From an uncultured Spirochaeta sp. (GTDB lineage: Bacteria; Spirochaetota; Spirochaetia; DTKZ01): DNA of 41,137 nt. The notes beneath the pieces are model-generated. The model was given only the letters and a program-made list of their open reading frames with translations. It made no database searches and was not told where the DNA came from. Positions 9,022 to 17,433 of the stretch are shown piece after piece (the first letter of the stretch is position 1; every line of letters begins with the position of its first letter). The DNA lies in NCBI GenBank assembly GCA_937140905.1, contig CAKZQO010000297.1, positions 1 to 41,137 on the forward strand, read 5' to 3'. Position numbers and translations under genes: made by a program.

Positions 9022-10143
9022 TTATGCCAGTTTTTCAAACTCTTCAACTAGTTTTTTTGCAACAACTGTTATATTGTAATGACTTTGGATGAATTTTCTT
9101 GAATCTCTACTACATTTAGTTCTAATGGCATTTATTATTTTATATGCTAAGTCGTGCTCCGAATATGGATCGAAATATATTGCATAATCTTTAGCAATTT
9201 CATTAAAAGGTATAAATAAATCATTATATTTCATCCCATCCGAAGCTATTGTGGGAATATTAAAATACAAAGACTCAATTAAAGGCAACCCAAATGTTTC
9301 CTCTAATGAAGGGATTACAAAACAATCGGCGTTACTGTAAAAATCGAATATTTCTGCATAACTCACCACACCCTGAAAAATAACATCCTTATCTATTTTA
9401 ATACTTTTAACAATGCTTAATAAATATTGGTAATAATCAGGATAACAATTAGTATTTCCAACTATAATTAATTTGCCATCATATAATTCTTTGGATTTTA
9501 TAAAAGCAAAAGCTTTAATTAAAACTTCTATATTTTTATGAGGCGAAACAATAGCTACTGTTAATATATAGTTAAATGAGTATTTTTTTATGTTATTTAC
9601 TTTAAACTTCTCAAAATCCAATCCATGTCTTAACAGAAAACATTTTTTATCAGGAATATTATATATTTTTTTTATGATTTTCTTAGATCTTTCTGAACAA
9701 AAACGAACTTTTGATGCTTTTTTGCTTGAGAACCATCCTAAACAAAAAAGCAATTTATTTCTTATCTTTTCCTTAAAAGACCACTTAAATATTATTTTAG
9801 AAAAAGGGTTTGTATTCTCAATAAAAAGAACAACTTTACATGGTGCAAATAAAGAAGTAACATTCCCTACAGAGTATAATATATCTATACTATTTAAATA
9901 AATATAGAATGGGAGCACAATCTGTTCGTACAAAACTCGCAAATATGGATTTGATGGACAATTTTGTAAGATAATTTTTACAAAACTATCAGGAACAAAA
10001 TTAATAATATATTTTTGTTCGGAACTTACAAAAATATAATATTTGTTTTTTTTATCTATTTGATCCAATGCTTTCATTAGTATCTGGAAAACACTAATAC
10101 CAGCACCAGCACGAGCACTAAGAGCATTAAGAGCAATGTTCAT
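9022..10143 (-). CDS. Family 4 glycosyltransferase
   Basis: A 373-residue GT-B enzyme. The C-terminal donor site carries the EX7E pattern in PSLEETFGLPLIESLYF, preceded by VSPHKNIEVLIKAF (loop plus helix) and FQGVVSYAEIFDFYSNAD. The N-terminus MNIALNALSARAGAGIS is typical of GT4 rhamnosyl/mannosyl-type transferases, though the sugar cannot be assigned. AAGGA precedes the ATG at about 8 nt. It is the first clearly functional gene in the wecB-containing run, and its strongly AT-rich codons (many Ile, Lys and Asn) set it apart from the distal genes. The promoter for the run should lie in 10144-10350, where I see only a weak AT-rich -10. Confidence 0.88.
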   Translation of the reverse strand: MNIALNALSARAGAGISVFQILMKALDQIDKKNKYYIFVSSEQKYIINFVPDSFVKIILQNCPSNPYLRVLYEQIVLPFYIYLNSIDILYSVGNVTSLFAPCKVVLFIENTNPFSKIIFKWSFKEKIRNKLLFCLGWFSSKKASKVRFCSERSKKIIKKIYNIPDKKCFLLRHGLDFEKFKVNNIKKYSFNYILTVAIVSPHKNIEVLIKAFAFIKSKELYDGKLIIVGNTNCYPDYYQYLLSIVKSIKIDKDVIFQGVVSYAEIFDFYSNADCFVIPSLEETFGLPLIESLYFNIPTIASDGMKYNDLFIPFNEIAKDYAIYFDPYSEHDLAYKIINAIRTKCSRDSRKFIQSHYNITVVAKKLVEEFEKLA

Positions 10144-10249
10144 TTGAAAATCCTTGTTTTAATTTTAACAAATTCGATACCCATGAGGTGAAGCTTGAAT
10201 AACATCATGGATTCTACCACAAAACAGCTTTATAGCACAGGAGGTGCGT

Positions 10250-10296
10250 TGCCTCATCGAAATACTAACCCAACTAAAGATAATGCCTCATCGAAA
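10250..10296 (+). repeat. Short direct repeat next to a transposase remnant
   Basis: TGCCTCATCGAAA occurs at 10250-10262 and again at 10284-10296, each followed within 2-4 bp by CTAACCC. The pair sits just upstream of a transposase gene fragment and could be subterminal transposase-binding repeats of a lost element. The rest of 10144-10350 shows no gene. Confidence 0.45.
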
Positions 10297-10350
10297 AATC
10301 TAACCCTGAGACACTCCTTCCCCGTACCTTGGTATTGGGGGAGGATCATC

Positions 10351-10536
10351 ATGGGGTTACAGATGAAGGAAAAACAACGCATTACGGCACAGGTCGCTCC
10401 CCGTTACCAACGGGGAAGCAAGAAGGACAAACAGAGGATTCTCTACGAGTTTATCCACCTGACGGGCTACCACCGCAAGTACGCGATCCACCTACTGGGT
10501 ACCTTGTGTAAGAAATGCTTCCAAATATTTCGTTGA
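10351..10536 (+). pseudogene. N-terminal remnant of a transposase/integrase gene
   Basis: A short frame starts MGLQMKEKQRITAQVAPRY behind a GGGGGAGGATC ribosome binding site. It continues through GSKKDKQRILYEF and GYHRKYAIHLLGTL, then turns into unrelated residues and stops. The start resembles the N-terminus of rve-type (integrase-core) transposases that open with a similar helix-turn-helix segment. About 50 residues remain; the catalytic core is absent. It is read as the scar of an element that bordered the polysaccharide cluster. The exact IS family is not certain. Confidence 0.55.
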
Positions 10537-10797
10537 AGCAACTGCTGTTAGTAATAGGGCAAATAAACCTATGTTATAATCTGTTTTTTAGTTTGCATTT
10601 ACAAAGTCTTTATGCGTTCGAGTTAAAAGGTTTAAGGCTAGTTAAAAGGAATGTAGAAGGGTCACAAGGTAGGGTAAAAAAACCGACATAAGGTGAGAAT
10701 ATAAGAGGTGTCTTAAACATTTTTTAAAATATAAAAACATTGATCTATCGTCTGCTAAGACAGAATACATAATTTTTAGGGGCGCCCAAGTAGTAGT

Positions 10798-11982
10798 TCA
10801 CTTTCTTAATTGAGGGGAATGGCTATCTTTCCGCGGTTCTAGATTAAATAAGTAAGAAAAAAGAAATGGCAAAATCAAATTTATTGGATAAACTTCAGTT
10901 ATTATTGTTGTGGATCCAAATATCAATAATATATAAAATAAAGATATAATTTCTTTTTTTGCTTTTAAATAAGAATATATAAAAAGCAAAACTAATGGCA
11001 AAAATAGCGCAAAACCACCCAATAGACCTAAATTTCCTAGGATTGCTGCATAAAAAGAATCCATAATAAACATTTCACCTGAAATTAAACTATATGTATT
11101 TGTATATTTACCGAAGTTATTCGAAAAAAATCCAGTATTTTTTAAAATATTAAATAATATTTTAAATCTTGTTCCTCCAGAAATATTTATATATTCTTCT
11201 CTGAAATAATTTACGAAAAACAATGAAGATAGAATAATAGGAAAAATCATTATAAAATGCAAATAAATTCTTTTTTCTGAAACTATATACAATAAAGACT
11301 GAATAAAAAATACCATTATACCTGTTCCACTCATTGTTAAAATAATACTTATAAAATAAATAATATATTTAATAATATTTATTTTTTTAATTAAAAATAA
11401 ATGATTAAACAGCGTGATATTAATAAAAAAAGCAGAAGTATTAGGCAACAAGAAAAACCCAGGATTTCTCAATGTATATCCCCAAAAATTTAATCCAAAC
11501 CATTTTAAAGCCATAAAAAATTGAATTATTTGAATAATAAAATTTAGATAAAATAATAAATCTATATATTTTATAAATAGTATTATATTAGTTTTATAGT
11601 TTATATTAAGTAATAATAAAATTACTAATATCGGTAACAAAAAACGTAATCCGCTGAATATTTCTAATAATCCAACACTTGATAAAATTATATTGAAAAA
11701 TATCAAATTTAAAAAGCCGATAACATTCAATAATAATAAAAATTTTATTTTATTTTTTAAAATATATATTGAGCTTATAAATATTATTAAAAATATAATA
11801 ATATCCTTGATTGCTTTTAGATAAATCGGAGTAATTATAACTGCTTGAGATATTAATTCATTTTTCATAAGTGATAAAACTTCACCGATATTCATAAAAG
11901 GTGTTATTATAATACCAAATATTAACAATTTATTTAACATTTCATTTATATTTATTTTTGTGATTTTATTTTTATAGTGCAT
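10798..11982 (-). CDS. Wzy-like O-antigen/polysaccharide polymerase (polytopic membrane protein)
   Basis: A 394-residue, extremely hydrophobic protein with about ten to eleven membrane segments and one larger hydrophilic loop (about 265-310, containing FREEYINISGGTRFKI). That is the usual architecture of Wzy polymerases and of O-antigen ligases; no sequence motif settles which. It would act at the periplasmic face, joining lipid-linked repeat units. Codons are overwhelmingly A/T-ending (Ile, Lys, Asn, Phe, Leu-TTA), far from the roughly 50% GC of the flanking genes, suggesting horizontal acquisition. No convincing ribosome binding site precedes ATG 11982; an internal ATG at codon 15 is an alternative. 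It is isolated between transposase remnants. No Wzx flippase is visible in the window. Confidence 0.7.
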   Translation of the reverse strand: MHYKNKITKININEMLNKLLIFGIIITPFMNIGEVLSLMKNELISQAVIITPIYLKAIKDIIIFLIIFISSIYILKNKIKFLLLLNVIGFLNLIFFNIILSSVGLLEIFSGLRFLLPILVILLLLNINYKTNIILFIKYIDLLFYLNFIIQIIQFFMALKWFGLNFWGYTLRNPGFFLLPNTSAFFINITLFNHLFLIKKINIIKYIIYFISIILTMSGTGIMVFFIQSLLYIVSEKRIYLHFIMIFPIILSSLFFVNYFREEYINISGGTRFKILFNILKNTGFFSNNFGKYTNTYSLISGEMFIMDSFYAAILGNLGLLGGFALFLPLVLLFIYSYLKAKKEIISLFYILLIFGSTTIITEVYPINLILPFLFSYLFNLEPRKDSHSPQLRK

Positions 11983-12123
11983 TATAACAACTATGGAAAT
12001 ATTTTTTTATATCTAATATCCCAAATTAATTGTGGGCACCTTGAAAAACCATGTTTTCCGTCTGATCCGACAACAGATCACAATTTTTCTTCTCCGGAAA
12101 ACCTTTCAATAATGATCCATCCC

Positions 12124-13372
12124 GAATTTTGTGTAAACGGTTTTTATCGTGATACCCGATCACCATAAAAGATGTTAAATTGATGCATTGCCATCCCCTA
12201 GTCTCGGATAGGCATGGTCCATTTCTTCCTATGCAAGCTTCATGGCTGCCTCGGTCGTAGGAAAGAACAAGCGATTTTTCGTCACTTTCCGAAGGCAAAA
12301 ATTGAGTGACTCTAGAGCATTGGTCGTATAAATGGCTTTACGGATCGCTTCCGGGTATTTGAAGAATGGAATAATCTCTGCCCAACGGTTGTTCCAGGAA
12401 CGGGAGATCATCGGGTATTTAGTATCCCACCGTTGGGCAAACTGCTCTAGCTGTTCCACAGCTTCCTCTTTACTGGCTGCCGGGTACACCTTTTTTAGGT
12501 CCCGGGCAACTGCTTTGCGGTCCTTGTAGGGGACAAACGTAAGGGAATTAGGCACCCTGTGCACCATGCAGAGCTGGACTTCCGTCTGGGGGAACACCGT
12601 CCGAATCGCTTCCGCAAACCCACTGAGACCGTCTACTGCGGCAATCAAAATATCCTGGACTCCCCGGTTCTTGAGCTCATGTAAAACTCGTAGCCAGAAC
12701 GCTGCCCCTTCGGCTTAATCAATCCAGAGTCCCAACAGCTCCTTTTTGCCCTCTACCGTGATTCCTAACGCAACATACAGGGCTTTTTTGCCCACTTTTC
12801 CCTCATCCCGGACATTCAGCACCAACGCATCGAGAAACACGATAGGATACAGCGGCTCAAGATTCCGGTTTCGCCCGCTATCCCGTAGCTCTTTTACCGA
12901 ATCGGTGGCACGGCTAATCAGTTCCGCTGAAACCTCAACTCCGTAGATCTCTTTGAAATGGGCGGCTATTTCGCGGGTCGTCATTCCCCGTGCGTACATC
13001 TATAGGATCTTATCATCAAACCCCTTAAACTACCGCTGGTGTTGGGGGACGATGGTCGGCTCGAAGGGTCCTTCCCGGTCTCGTGGAAGGGTAATTTCAA
13101 GGGGCCCTTGGTCGGTCCTGAGGGTCTTTGTTTCCCCTTTCGCCGGTTCTCAGTCTCCTTCTCGCCTTGGTCATGCTTTTCATACCCTACATGTTCGGTG
13201 AGCTCCGCTTCCATGGCCCGCTCGATCAGGGCTTTGGTAAGTTGCTTCAGCAGACCCTCTGGACCGATACTATCTTCCGGTCCCCGATGCTCTTTTAACA
13301 GTTCATCCAGTACTTCTTTTGTGATAGCCATACCTACTCCTTCTTGTAGTATAGCCGTTTACACAAAAATTG
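12124..13372 (-). mobile_element. Decayed IS256-family element
   Basis: The span is bounded by near-identical inverted repeats: GAATTTTGTGTAAACGG at 12124-12140 and, on the opposite strand, CAATTTTTGTGTAAACGG at 13372-13355. Its 1.25 kb length is close to other IS256 elements. It carries a broken transposase. No 8-9 bp target duplication is visible, consistent with an old insertion rearranged since. The 140 bp to its left (11983-12123) hold nothing recognisable. Confidence 0.75.
12144..13331 (-). pseudogene. IS256-family transposase, frameshifted and with several stops
   Basis: The N-terminus (MAITKEVLDELLKEHRG, then EAELTEHVGYEKH) is classic IS256/MULE transposase. A frameshift near 13125 moves the reading into the frame KTLRTDQGPLEITLPRDREG. 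In-frame stops follow before and after FKGFDDKIL and after KKELLGLWID (12715), and a further frameshift follows AAMKLA; the tail KKWTMPIRD then resumes in another frame to a stop at 12144. All three catalytic regions remain recognisable (FLDAL, AAVDGLSGF, TNALESLN), but the gene cannot make a full protein. Confidence 0.85.
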
Positions 13373-13380
13373 TTACAGGC

Positions 13381-13436
13381 TCACCAAAGGCCGCGAGTAG
13401 GACAGGAACAACCCCCACGAAGCCAACCTCGCTATC
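13381..13436 (-). pseudogene. Small fragment of an IS3-like transposase gene
   Basis: About 50 bp translate on the minus strand to RLASWGLFLSYSRPLVS, nearly matching LASLGMFLSYSRPWV of the larger remnant alongside (13458-13980). The 22 bases at 13389-13410 are identical to 13816-13837. It is therefore a second, older copy of the same element, cut off by the IS256 right end at 13372. Confidence 0.7.
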
Positions 13437-13457
13437 TGTCAAGAAAGATGTCACCTT

Positions 13458-13980
13458 TTAGCTCACTTTTTGAAGAATATATCGCTTCGTTTCTACTGAA
13501 GGGTTTAAGTACACCACTTTGCGATAGGCCCACTGTTTGGGACCTTTCTTCGGAAAGCGTTCTGGATGATCTTTCCAAGCCCTCTGTAGAGTCTGGTTCC
13601 GTAGTTCAAACAGCTTTACGTCTTCGCCCCTCCTCCGTTGAAGCGTAGTAATGTACCCTAACCCCGTATGTCGATGCACCGTATTGTACCAGTGCAGGAA
13701 GTCTCCCATCCATTGCCGTGCCTCCTCCAGGGTGCGAAACTTCCCCGGATACGAGGCATGATACTTCAGAGTTCGGAAAAAGGACTCAATGTACGGGTTC
13801 TCATTCTTCACCCAGGGCCGCGAGTAGGACAGGAACATCCCCAACGAAGCCAGCCACACCGAAAACGTAGCCCCTCGCATCGGATTGCCATTATCCGAAT
13901 GTACCTACACGCCCTTCAGATTTCGCCGTTGCTGGATCGATTCGAACAGCTGCCGTCCGTACTCCTTTAGGTGCGCCCAT
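13458..13980 (-). pseudogene. C-terminal part of an IS3-like OrfB transposase, interrupted by a stop
   Basis: The frame reads WAHLKEYGRQLFESIQQRR, then an in-frame TAG at 13907-13905, then VHSDNGNPMRGATF (the second Asp of the DDE triad), ENPYIESFFRTLKY (the Glu) and HWYNTVHRHTGLGY. It ends at TAA (13458) with AAGGTGACATCTTTCTTGACA beyond it, which looks like an IS end. The N-terminal part is missing: the gene is cut at about 13980 by the adjacent IS3 element. The stop plus the truncation make it a pseudogene. Confidence 0.8.
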
Positions 13981-14034
13981 TTGTCAACACAAAATATGGG
14001 ACTAGTTTATGAGATGCCCTCCCTCTGCCGTGTC

Positions 14035-14844
14035 TCATGCAGCCTCCTCCAGAGACTGCTCCTGTGCAAAGTGTGATCCATACACCTCATCGGGTGTACG
14101 ATACTCCAGGGACTGGTGGAACCGTTGCCCATTGTAAAAGGCAAAGTACCGCTTCAGCCCTTCCTTCAATTCCCCCATCGTTTGGTAGTCTGAAAGATAA
14201 ATATCCTCGTACTTCAGACTCCTCCAGAACCGTTCCACCCAGATGTTGTCCCGTACCCGATCCCTGCCATCCATGCTGATCTGAATCTTATGCCGCTCTA
14301 ACACTGAGATAAATGCTTCCGAGGTGAACTGACTCCCCTGGTCGGTGTTGAAGATCGCCGGTACTCCCCACACCTGAATCGCCTCCTCCAGAGCTGAAAT
14401 ACAGAACTCCGCATCTAAGGTGTTTGACACCCTCCAACTTAATACCTTTCGGGAGTACAGATCCAGAATCACCACCAGATACACGTACCCTCCCGCCAAG
14501 CGCACATACGTGATATCCGTTGCCCACACCTGGTTCGGCAGCCATATCTTCTTATCCCTCAACACATACGGATACTTCCTGTGTTCCTTACAGGCAATCG
14601 ATAACCGCCTTCTCGCATAAATCGCCTGTAGCCCTGCCCGGCGCATGATCCGCCTCACCTGTTTCTCCGTCACCCCAAAGCTTGATATCGCTTTCGCTAC
14701 TTTCCGATACCCGTAGAACGGATGCCGGTCCATCACCTCAAGAATTGCCTGTAATACCTGCATCTCCCATTCCTCGGCCTTACGGTGAGGTTGGTAGTAA
14801 TACGCCGAACGGCTCATCCCCAACAGCTCACACTGCTCCTCCAT
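14035..14844 (-). CDS. IS3-family transposase OrfB (DDE integrase core)
   Basis: A 269-residue integrase-type catalytic subunit. An HTH_21 region (EEQCELLGMSRSAYYYQPHR, then YRKVAKAI) precedes the DDE core: ATDITYVRLAGGYVYLVVILD, FNTDQGSQFTS and DNIWVERFWRSLKYED. All three acidic residues are present and the frame is uninterrupted. The functional protein is expected to be an OrfA-OrfB fusion made by -1 frameshifting, because the orfB frame stays open upstream of the ATG to the slippery site (KVQATIRERASAIEPEHPL). Confidence 0.92.
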   Translation of the reverse strand: MEEQCELLGMSRSAYYYQPHRKAEEWEMQVLQAILEVMDRHPFYGYRKVAKAISSFGVTEKQVRRIMRRAGLQAIYARRRLSIACKEHRKYPYVLRDKKIWLPNQVWATDITYVRLAGGYVYLVVILDLYSRKVLSWRVSNTLDAEFCISALEEAIQVWGVPAIFNTDQGSQFTSEAFISVLERHKIQISMDGRDRVRDNIWVERFWRSLKYEDIYLSDYQTMGELKEGLKRYFAFYNGQRFHQSLEYRTPDEVYGSHFAQEQSLEEAA

Positions 14845-14867
14845 GCGTAACAGCGGATGCTCCGGCT

Positions 14868-15170
14868 CTATAGCGGAGGCTCGCTCCCGTATAGTTGCCT
14901 GTACTTTTTTTTTAAGAACTCGTTCTCTACCTGGAGTTTCCCTACCTGCTTGTACAGCTCCTCCTGCTTCCTCTCCAGCTCTTGGGCCTCTTTGTCCTTT
15001 CCTCCTCGCTCAAAAATGCTACTGGCCCCCTCTACCAGTTCCTTCTTCCACAACGCAACCAATGCCGCTCCTACCTGGTAGGTAGTGGCAATCTCTTGAA
15101 CTGTTTTCTCTCCCTTAAGCGCTTCCAGGGCTACTTTGGCTTTGAAAGCCTTGTCGTACCGTTTCCTCAT
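14868..15170 (-). CDS. IS3-family transposase OrfA (helix-turn-helix subunit)
   Basis: A 100-residue DNA-binding subunit. The N-terminal helix-turn-helix (MRKRYDKAFKAKVALEALKG, then TVQEIATTYQVGAALVALWK) is followed by a leucine-zipper-like coiled coil (LERKQEELYKQVGKLQVENEFLKKK). It binds the element ends and regulates transposition. Its 3' end carries the A9G slippery run that gives OrfAB. Confidence 0.9.
   Translation of the reverse strand: MRKRYDKAFKAKVALEALKGEKTVQEIATTYQVGAALVALWKKELVEGASSIFERGGKDKEAQELERKQEELYKQVGKLQVENEFLKKKYRQLYGSEPPL
14904..14913 (-). other. Programmed -1 frameshift site in the IS3 transposase
   Basis: The minus strand reads TTC TTA AAA AAA AAG TAC, an A9G run containing the classic A-AAA-AAG slippery heptamer of IS3 elements. 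A -1 slip joins OrfA (FLKKK) to the OrfB frame (VQATIRERAS). No stop interrupts the OrfB frame between the run and the orfB ATG. Confidence 0.7.
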
Positions 15171-15291
15171 GGTAGTTACTGTATACCTCCCTCCTGCTAT
15201 ATAGGAAGAGGGCTATTCATAACCAGCACCCCGTTTTGTGTCCAAAAATTTGGGCTCAGCATAATAGATAGTGATGTTTCTTGTATGTCTT

Positions 15292-17319
15292 TTACATCAT
15301 GGGATCTTTTAAAACTTGAAAACGGCTTTCTAATAGCCTAATAAATACACCTCCAACTACAGAGCGAGCATGAAACCTCTCACATCGCGGTTCGGTTGTA
15401 TAATACCAATCACAGAGAGGCACTCTATCTGGAGTATCATGAATGAAACGAAAAATCGGTTTAATAAAGTTTATAAAATCCTCTTTGGAATCATATAACG
15501 ATGCAACCCAAAATTCCCAATCAAGTTTTGTATAATCCATTCTATTGTCCAAAGGGCATCCGTATCTGTTCATTTGTTTTTTATAGAACATAAGTTCCTT
15601 TTGAATTACATGTTTTGGGAAAAGATTAAGTCCTAATATCCTATCCCATATTAAATTATATTTTAGACTCCATGTTCCGGCAGCTCCAAATGCTAACATA
15701 AAATGATCTCCATCATCTGCTTCCTCAAGCCAACGATTGGCCATATCATGTGCTGCTCTTGAATATATAGTAGCCACTTCAAATTCTCCAGCCATCTTAC
15801 ATACTCGAGAAAAAGATTCTAGTGCAATTATTGCTTTTAAAGATAAGTTTGTGTTTCTTGCTAAGGGTCCAGCAAAATCATCGGTACATAATTGATTATC
15901 AGGAGAGTACCCAAACTCTTTTAAGTAATTTGCCCACAAAATAAGGGTTTCCCAAAACTTACGAGGATAATCAACATTTTTATCTAAAAATGTTAGCGCT
16001 GAGATCAAGATAAGCATATTCCCACATTCTTCCACAGGCATCTGTTCCTTAGTGTATACTCCACCTCTATATACTTGTCCATTTGCAAGAGGATACGTTC
16101 CAAGGTCGTGGGGTGCAAAGGAGTGAGGCCAGCGTTCAGATGAAGCATATTGTAGTACAGGAGTTAACTCTGCTCTTAGCAACTCTGGATTGTAAACAAG
16201 TGCGAAAGGAGCAGTTGGATATGTTACATCAACTGTAGCGATGCATCCATTGCTAGTATTTTCTTTAGAAAAGTGATAAGGCGTACCATCAAAGTCTCTA
16301 ACTAGTTTTTGAGCTCCACAAGTCTGACGGAAAGCCAACATTCCGATTGTAGCATATTCCATCCCTCCTGCCGCAAATAATTCATCTTGAACTTGAAGGT
16401 CGAAATGTTCACATCGATCAACTATTTCGGTAAACCTAACGTGGGCTTCCTCTAGAAGAGTCCCGATGGTTCTTTCTTCTTTTCTCCAAAAGGGTTTCAT
16501 TCTCCTTTCCATGTACTCAATCGAAAATAAATCATCGTAGGCTATCATTATTCGAGCATTCTTAGGATTCTTATCCACAGAACCCAAAGATAAACAGCAG
16601 GCTAAAACAGGACTGTCCTCCCAACTTTTTTTATGAAGTCGTACCTGCCTAGGCATTCTGAGATCATCTGATACAGGTAAAGAACCTTTGTGAATAAATT
16701 GAGTTAATCCTTGGAGAGCGGAGGTTAAGCAGGTCTCTGCTAAACAATCACGGGGAACAGCTAAATACAAATAACCCCAATCTATTCTTTGAAAATCACC
16801 ACATTTTTCAAGTACTGGTTGCGATAGTGATCCTACTTGCAAAACATCTAAATTTGATAATCGATATCTGCTCCAAACAACTTTTTGTTCCCATGAGTGA
16901 ACTGCAATATCTGAAGCTGCATCAAAATAAAGGGAGACATCGTGAGCCAGAGAATCCACTGAACGTACAGACCAGTAAATATAAGTTAAAGGCCAGGAAA
17001 ATAGGTCTAGATCATTCGGTAGACATGGTGTAAGAAAAGTTAAAGATAACTCAATCCTTTCGTTGGCAAATCGGAAAATAGTTCTTGTTGGAAAGACCTT
17101 TACTTCTTGTTGAGGAATAAACGGAATACCTTGTACCTGTCGTCCTAGAAAGCGGTATGTAGTCCCATCAATCCGTACATATCCAGAGAGTGGATGTTCA
17201 GCACCCGTCCAGTGGCGAGTAGGACCGCTATATAAGTAATCCTCTTGCGACCAAATACTAAAATATGGATCGCATACAATCAATGGAATTGCTGGTATTC
17301 TAGTTACCTTTTCCTTCAT
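15292..17319 (-). CDS. GtaA-like protein (DUF5127/DUF4965/DUF1793), putative glycosidase-like enzyme
   Basis: A 675-residue protein. The N-terminus (IPAIPLIVCDPYFSIWSQED, with the paired TRHWTGAEHPLSGYVRIDG) matches DUF5127. The centre (TYPTAPFALVYNPELLRAEL, APHDLGTYPLANGQVY) and C-terminal half (NLSLKAIIALESF, YNLIWDRILGLNLFP) match DUF4965/DUF1793, an alpha-helical-barrel-like region. Some fungal relatives were named glutaminase A, but the fold and this neighbourhood (LacI regulator, sugar ABC importer, GH2 enzyme) point to carbohydrate processing. No signal peptide is seen, so it is probably cytoplasmic. GGAG lies about 9 nt before the ATG. It diverges from the lacI gene across a shared operator region. 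Confidence 0.8.
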   Translation of the reverse strand: MKEKVTRIPAIPLIVCDPYFSIWSQEDYLYSGPTRHWTGAEHPLSGYVRIDGTTYRFLGRQVQGIPFIPQQEVKVFPTRTIFRFANERIELSLTFLTPCLPNDLDLFSWPLTYIYWSVRSVDSLAHDVSLYFDAASDIAVHSWEQKVVWSRYRLSNLDVLQVGSLSQPVLEKCGDFQRIDWGYLYLAVPRDCLAETCLTSALQGLTQFIHKGSLPVSDDLRMPRQVRLHKKSWEDSPVLACCLSLGSVDKNPKNARIMIAYDDLFSIEYMERRMKPFWRKEERTIGTLLEEAHVRFTEIVDRCEHFDLQVQDELFAAGGMEYATIGMLAFRQTCGAQKLVRDFDGTPYHFSKENTSNGCIATVDVTYPTAPFALVYNPELLRAELTPVLQYASSERWPHSFAPHDLGTYPLANGQVYRGGVYTKEQMPVEECGNMLILISALTFLDKNVDYPRKFWETLILWANYLKEFGYSPDNQLCTDDFAGPLARNTNLSLKAIIALESFSRVCKMAGEFEVATIYSRAAHDMANRWLEEADDGDHFMLAFGAAGTWSLKYNLIWDRILGLNLFPKHVIQKELMFYKKQMNRYGCPLDNRMDYTKLDWEFWVASLYDSKEDFINFIKPIFRFIHDTPDRVPLCDWYYTTEPRCERFHARSVVGGVFIRLLESRFQVLKDPMM

Positions 17320-17341
17320 TTTGATAATTCTCCTATTTTTC

Positions 17342-17369
17342 TTGACAATACCTTATTCTGTTATATAAT
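17342..17369 (+). promoter_or_regulatory. Strong sigma-70-type promoter of the lacI-ABC operon
   Basis: TTGACA (17342-17347), a 16-bp spacer and TATAAT (17364-17369): both hexamers are perfect. The predicted start near 17376 lies immediately before the tandem operators, so repressor binding would block initiation. Confidence 0.85.
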
Positions 17370-17378
17370 AGTTTTCGG

Positions 17379-17400
17379 TAACGTTATTGTTAACGTTAAC
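17379..17400. promoter_or_regulatory. Tandem LacI-family operators
   Basis: TAACGTTA (17379-17386) and GTTAACGTTAAC (17389-17400) are two palindromes with the central CpG usual for LacI-family sites, their centres 12 bp apart. They lie just downstream of the perfect promoter and about 60-80 bp upstream of the divergent GtaA-like gene. The adjacent LacI protein is the obvious ligand, giving autoregulation and control of both arms. Confidence 0.8.
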
Positions 17401-17433
17401 GAATTTTTCATCACATAGGGCAATGGAGAAATA

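Larger units (their letters stand above)
13983..15244 (-). mobile_element. IS3-family element, apparently intact
   Basis: A 1262-bp element with orfA, a frameshift site, orfB and imperfect inverted repeats. The left end reads TGTCAACACAAAATATGGG. The right end, on the minus strand, reads TGGACACAAAACGGGG. Beyond these, both ends continue with a similar GTTTATGA/GTTATGA segment. Similarity also extends outward (TGCGCCCA at 13972, TGAGCCCA ending at 15258), so the true ends could be up to 14 bp further out. No 3-4 bp target duplication is seen. It truncates an older IS3-like gene on its left. Confidence 0.8.

Noticed and set aside
10195-10350. Coding region joined to the transposase remnant
   Set aside because: The upstream codons show no family resemblance, and the ribosome binding site and homology begin at 10351.
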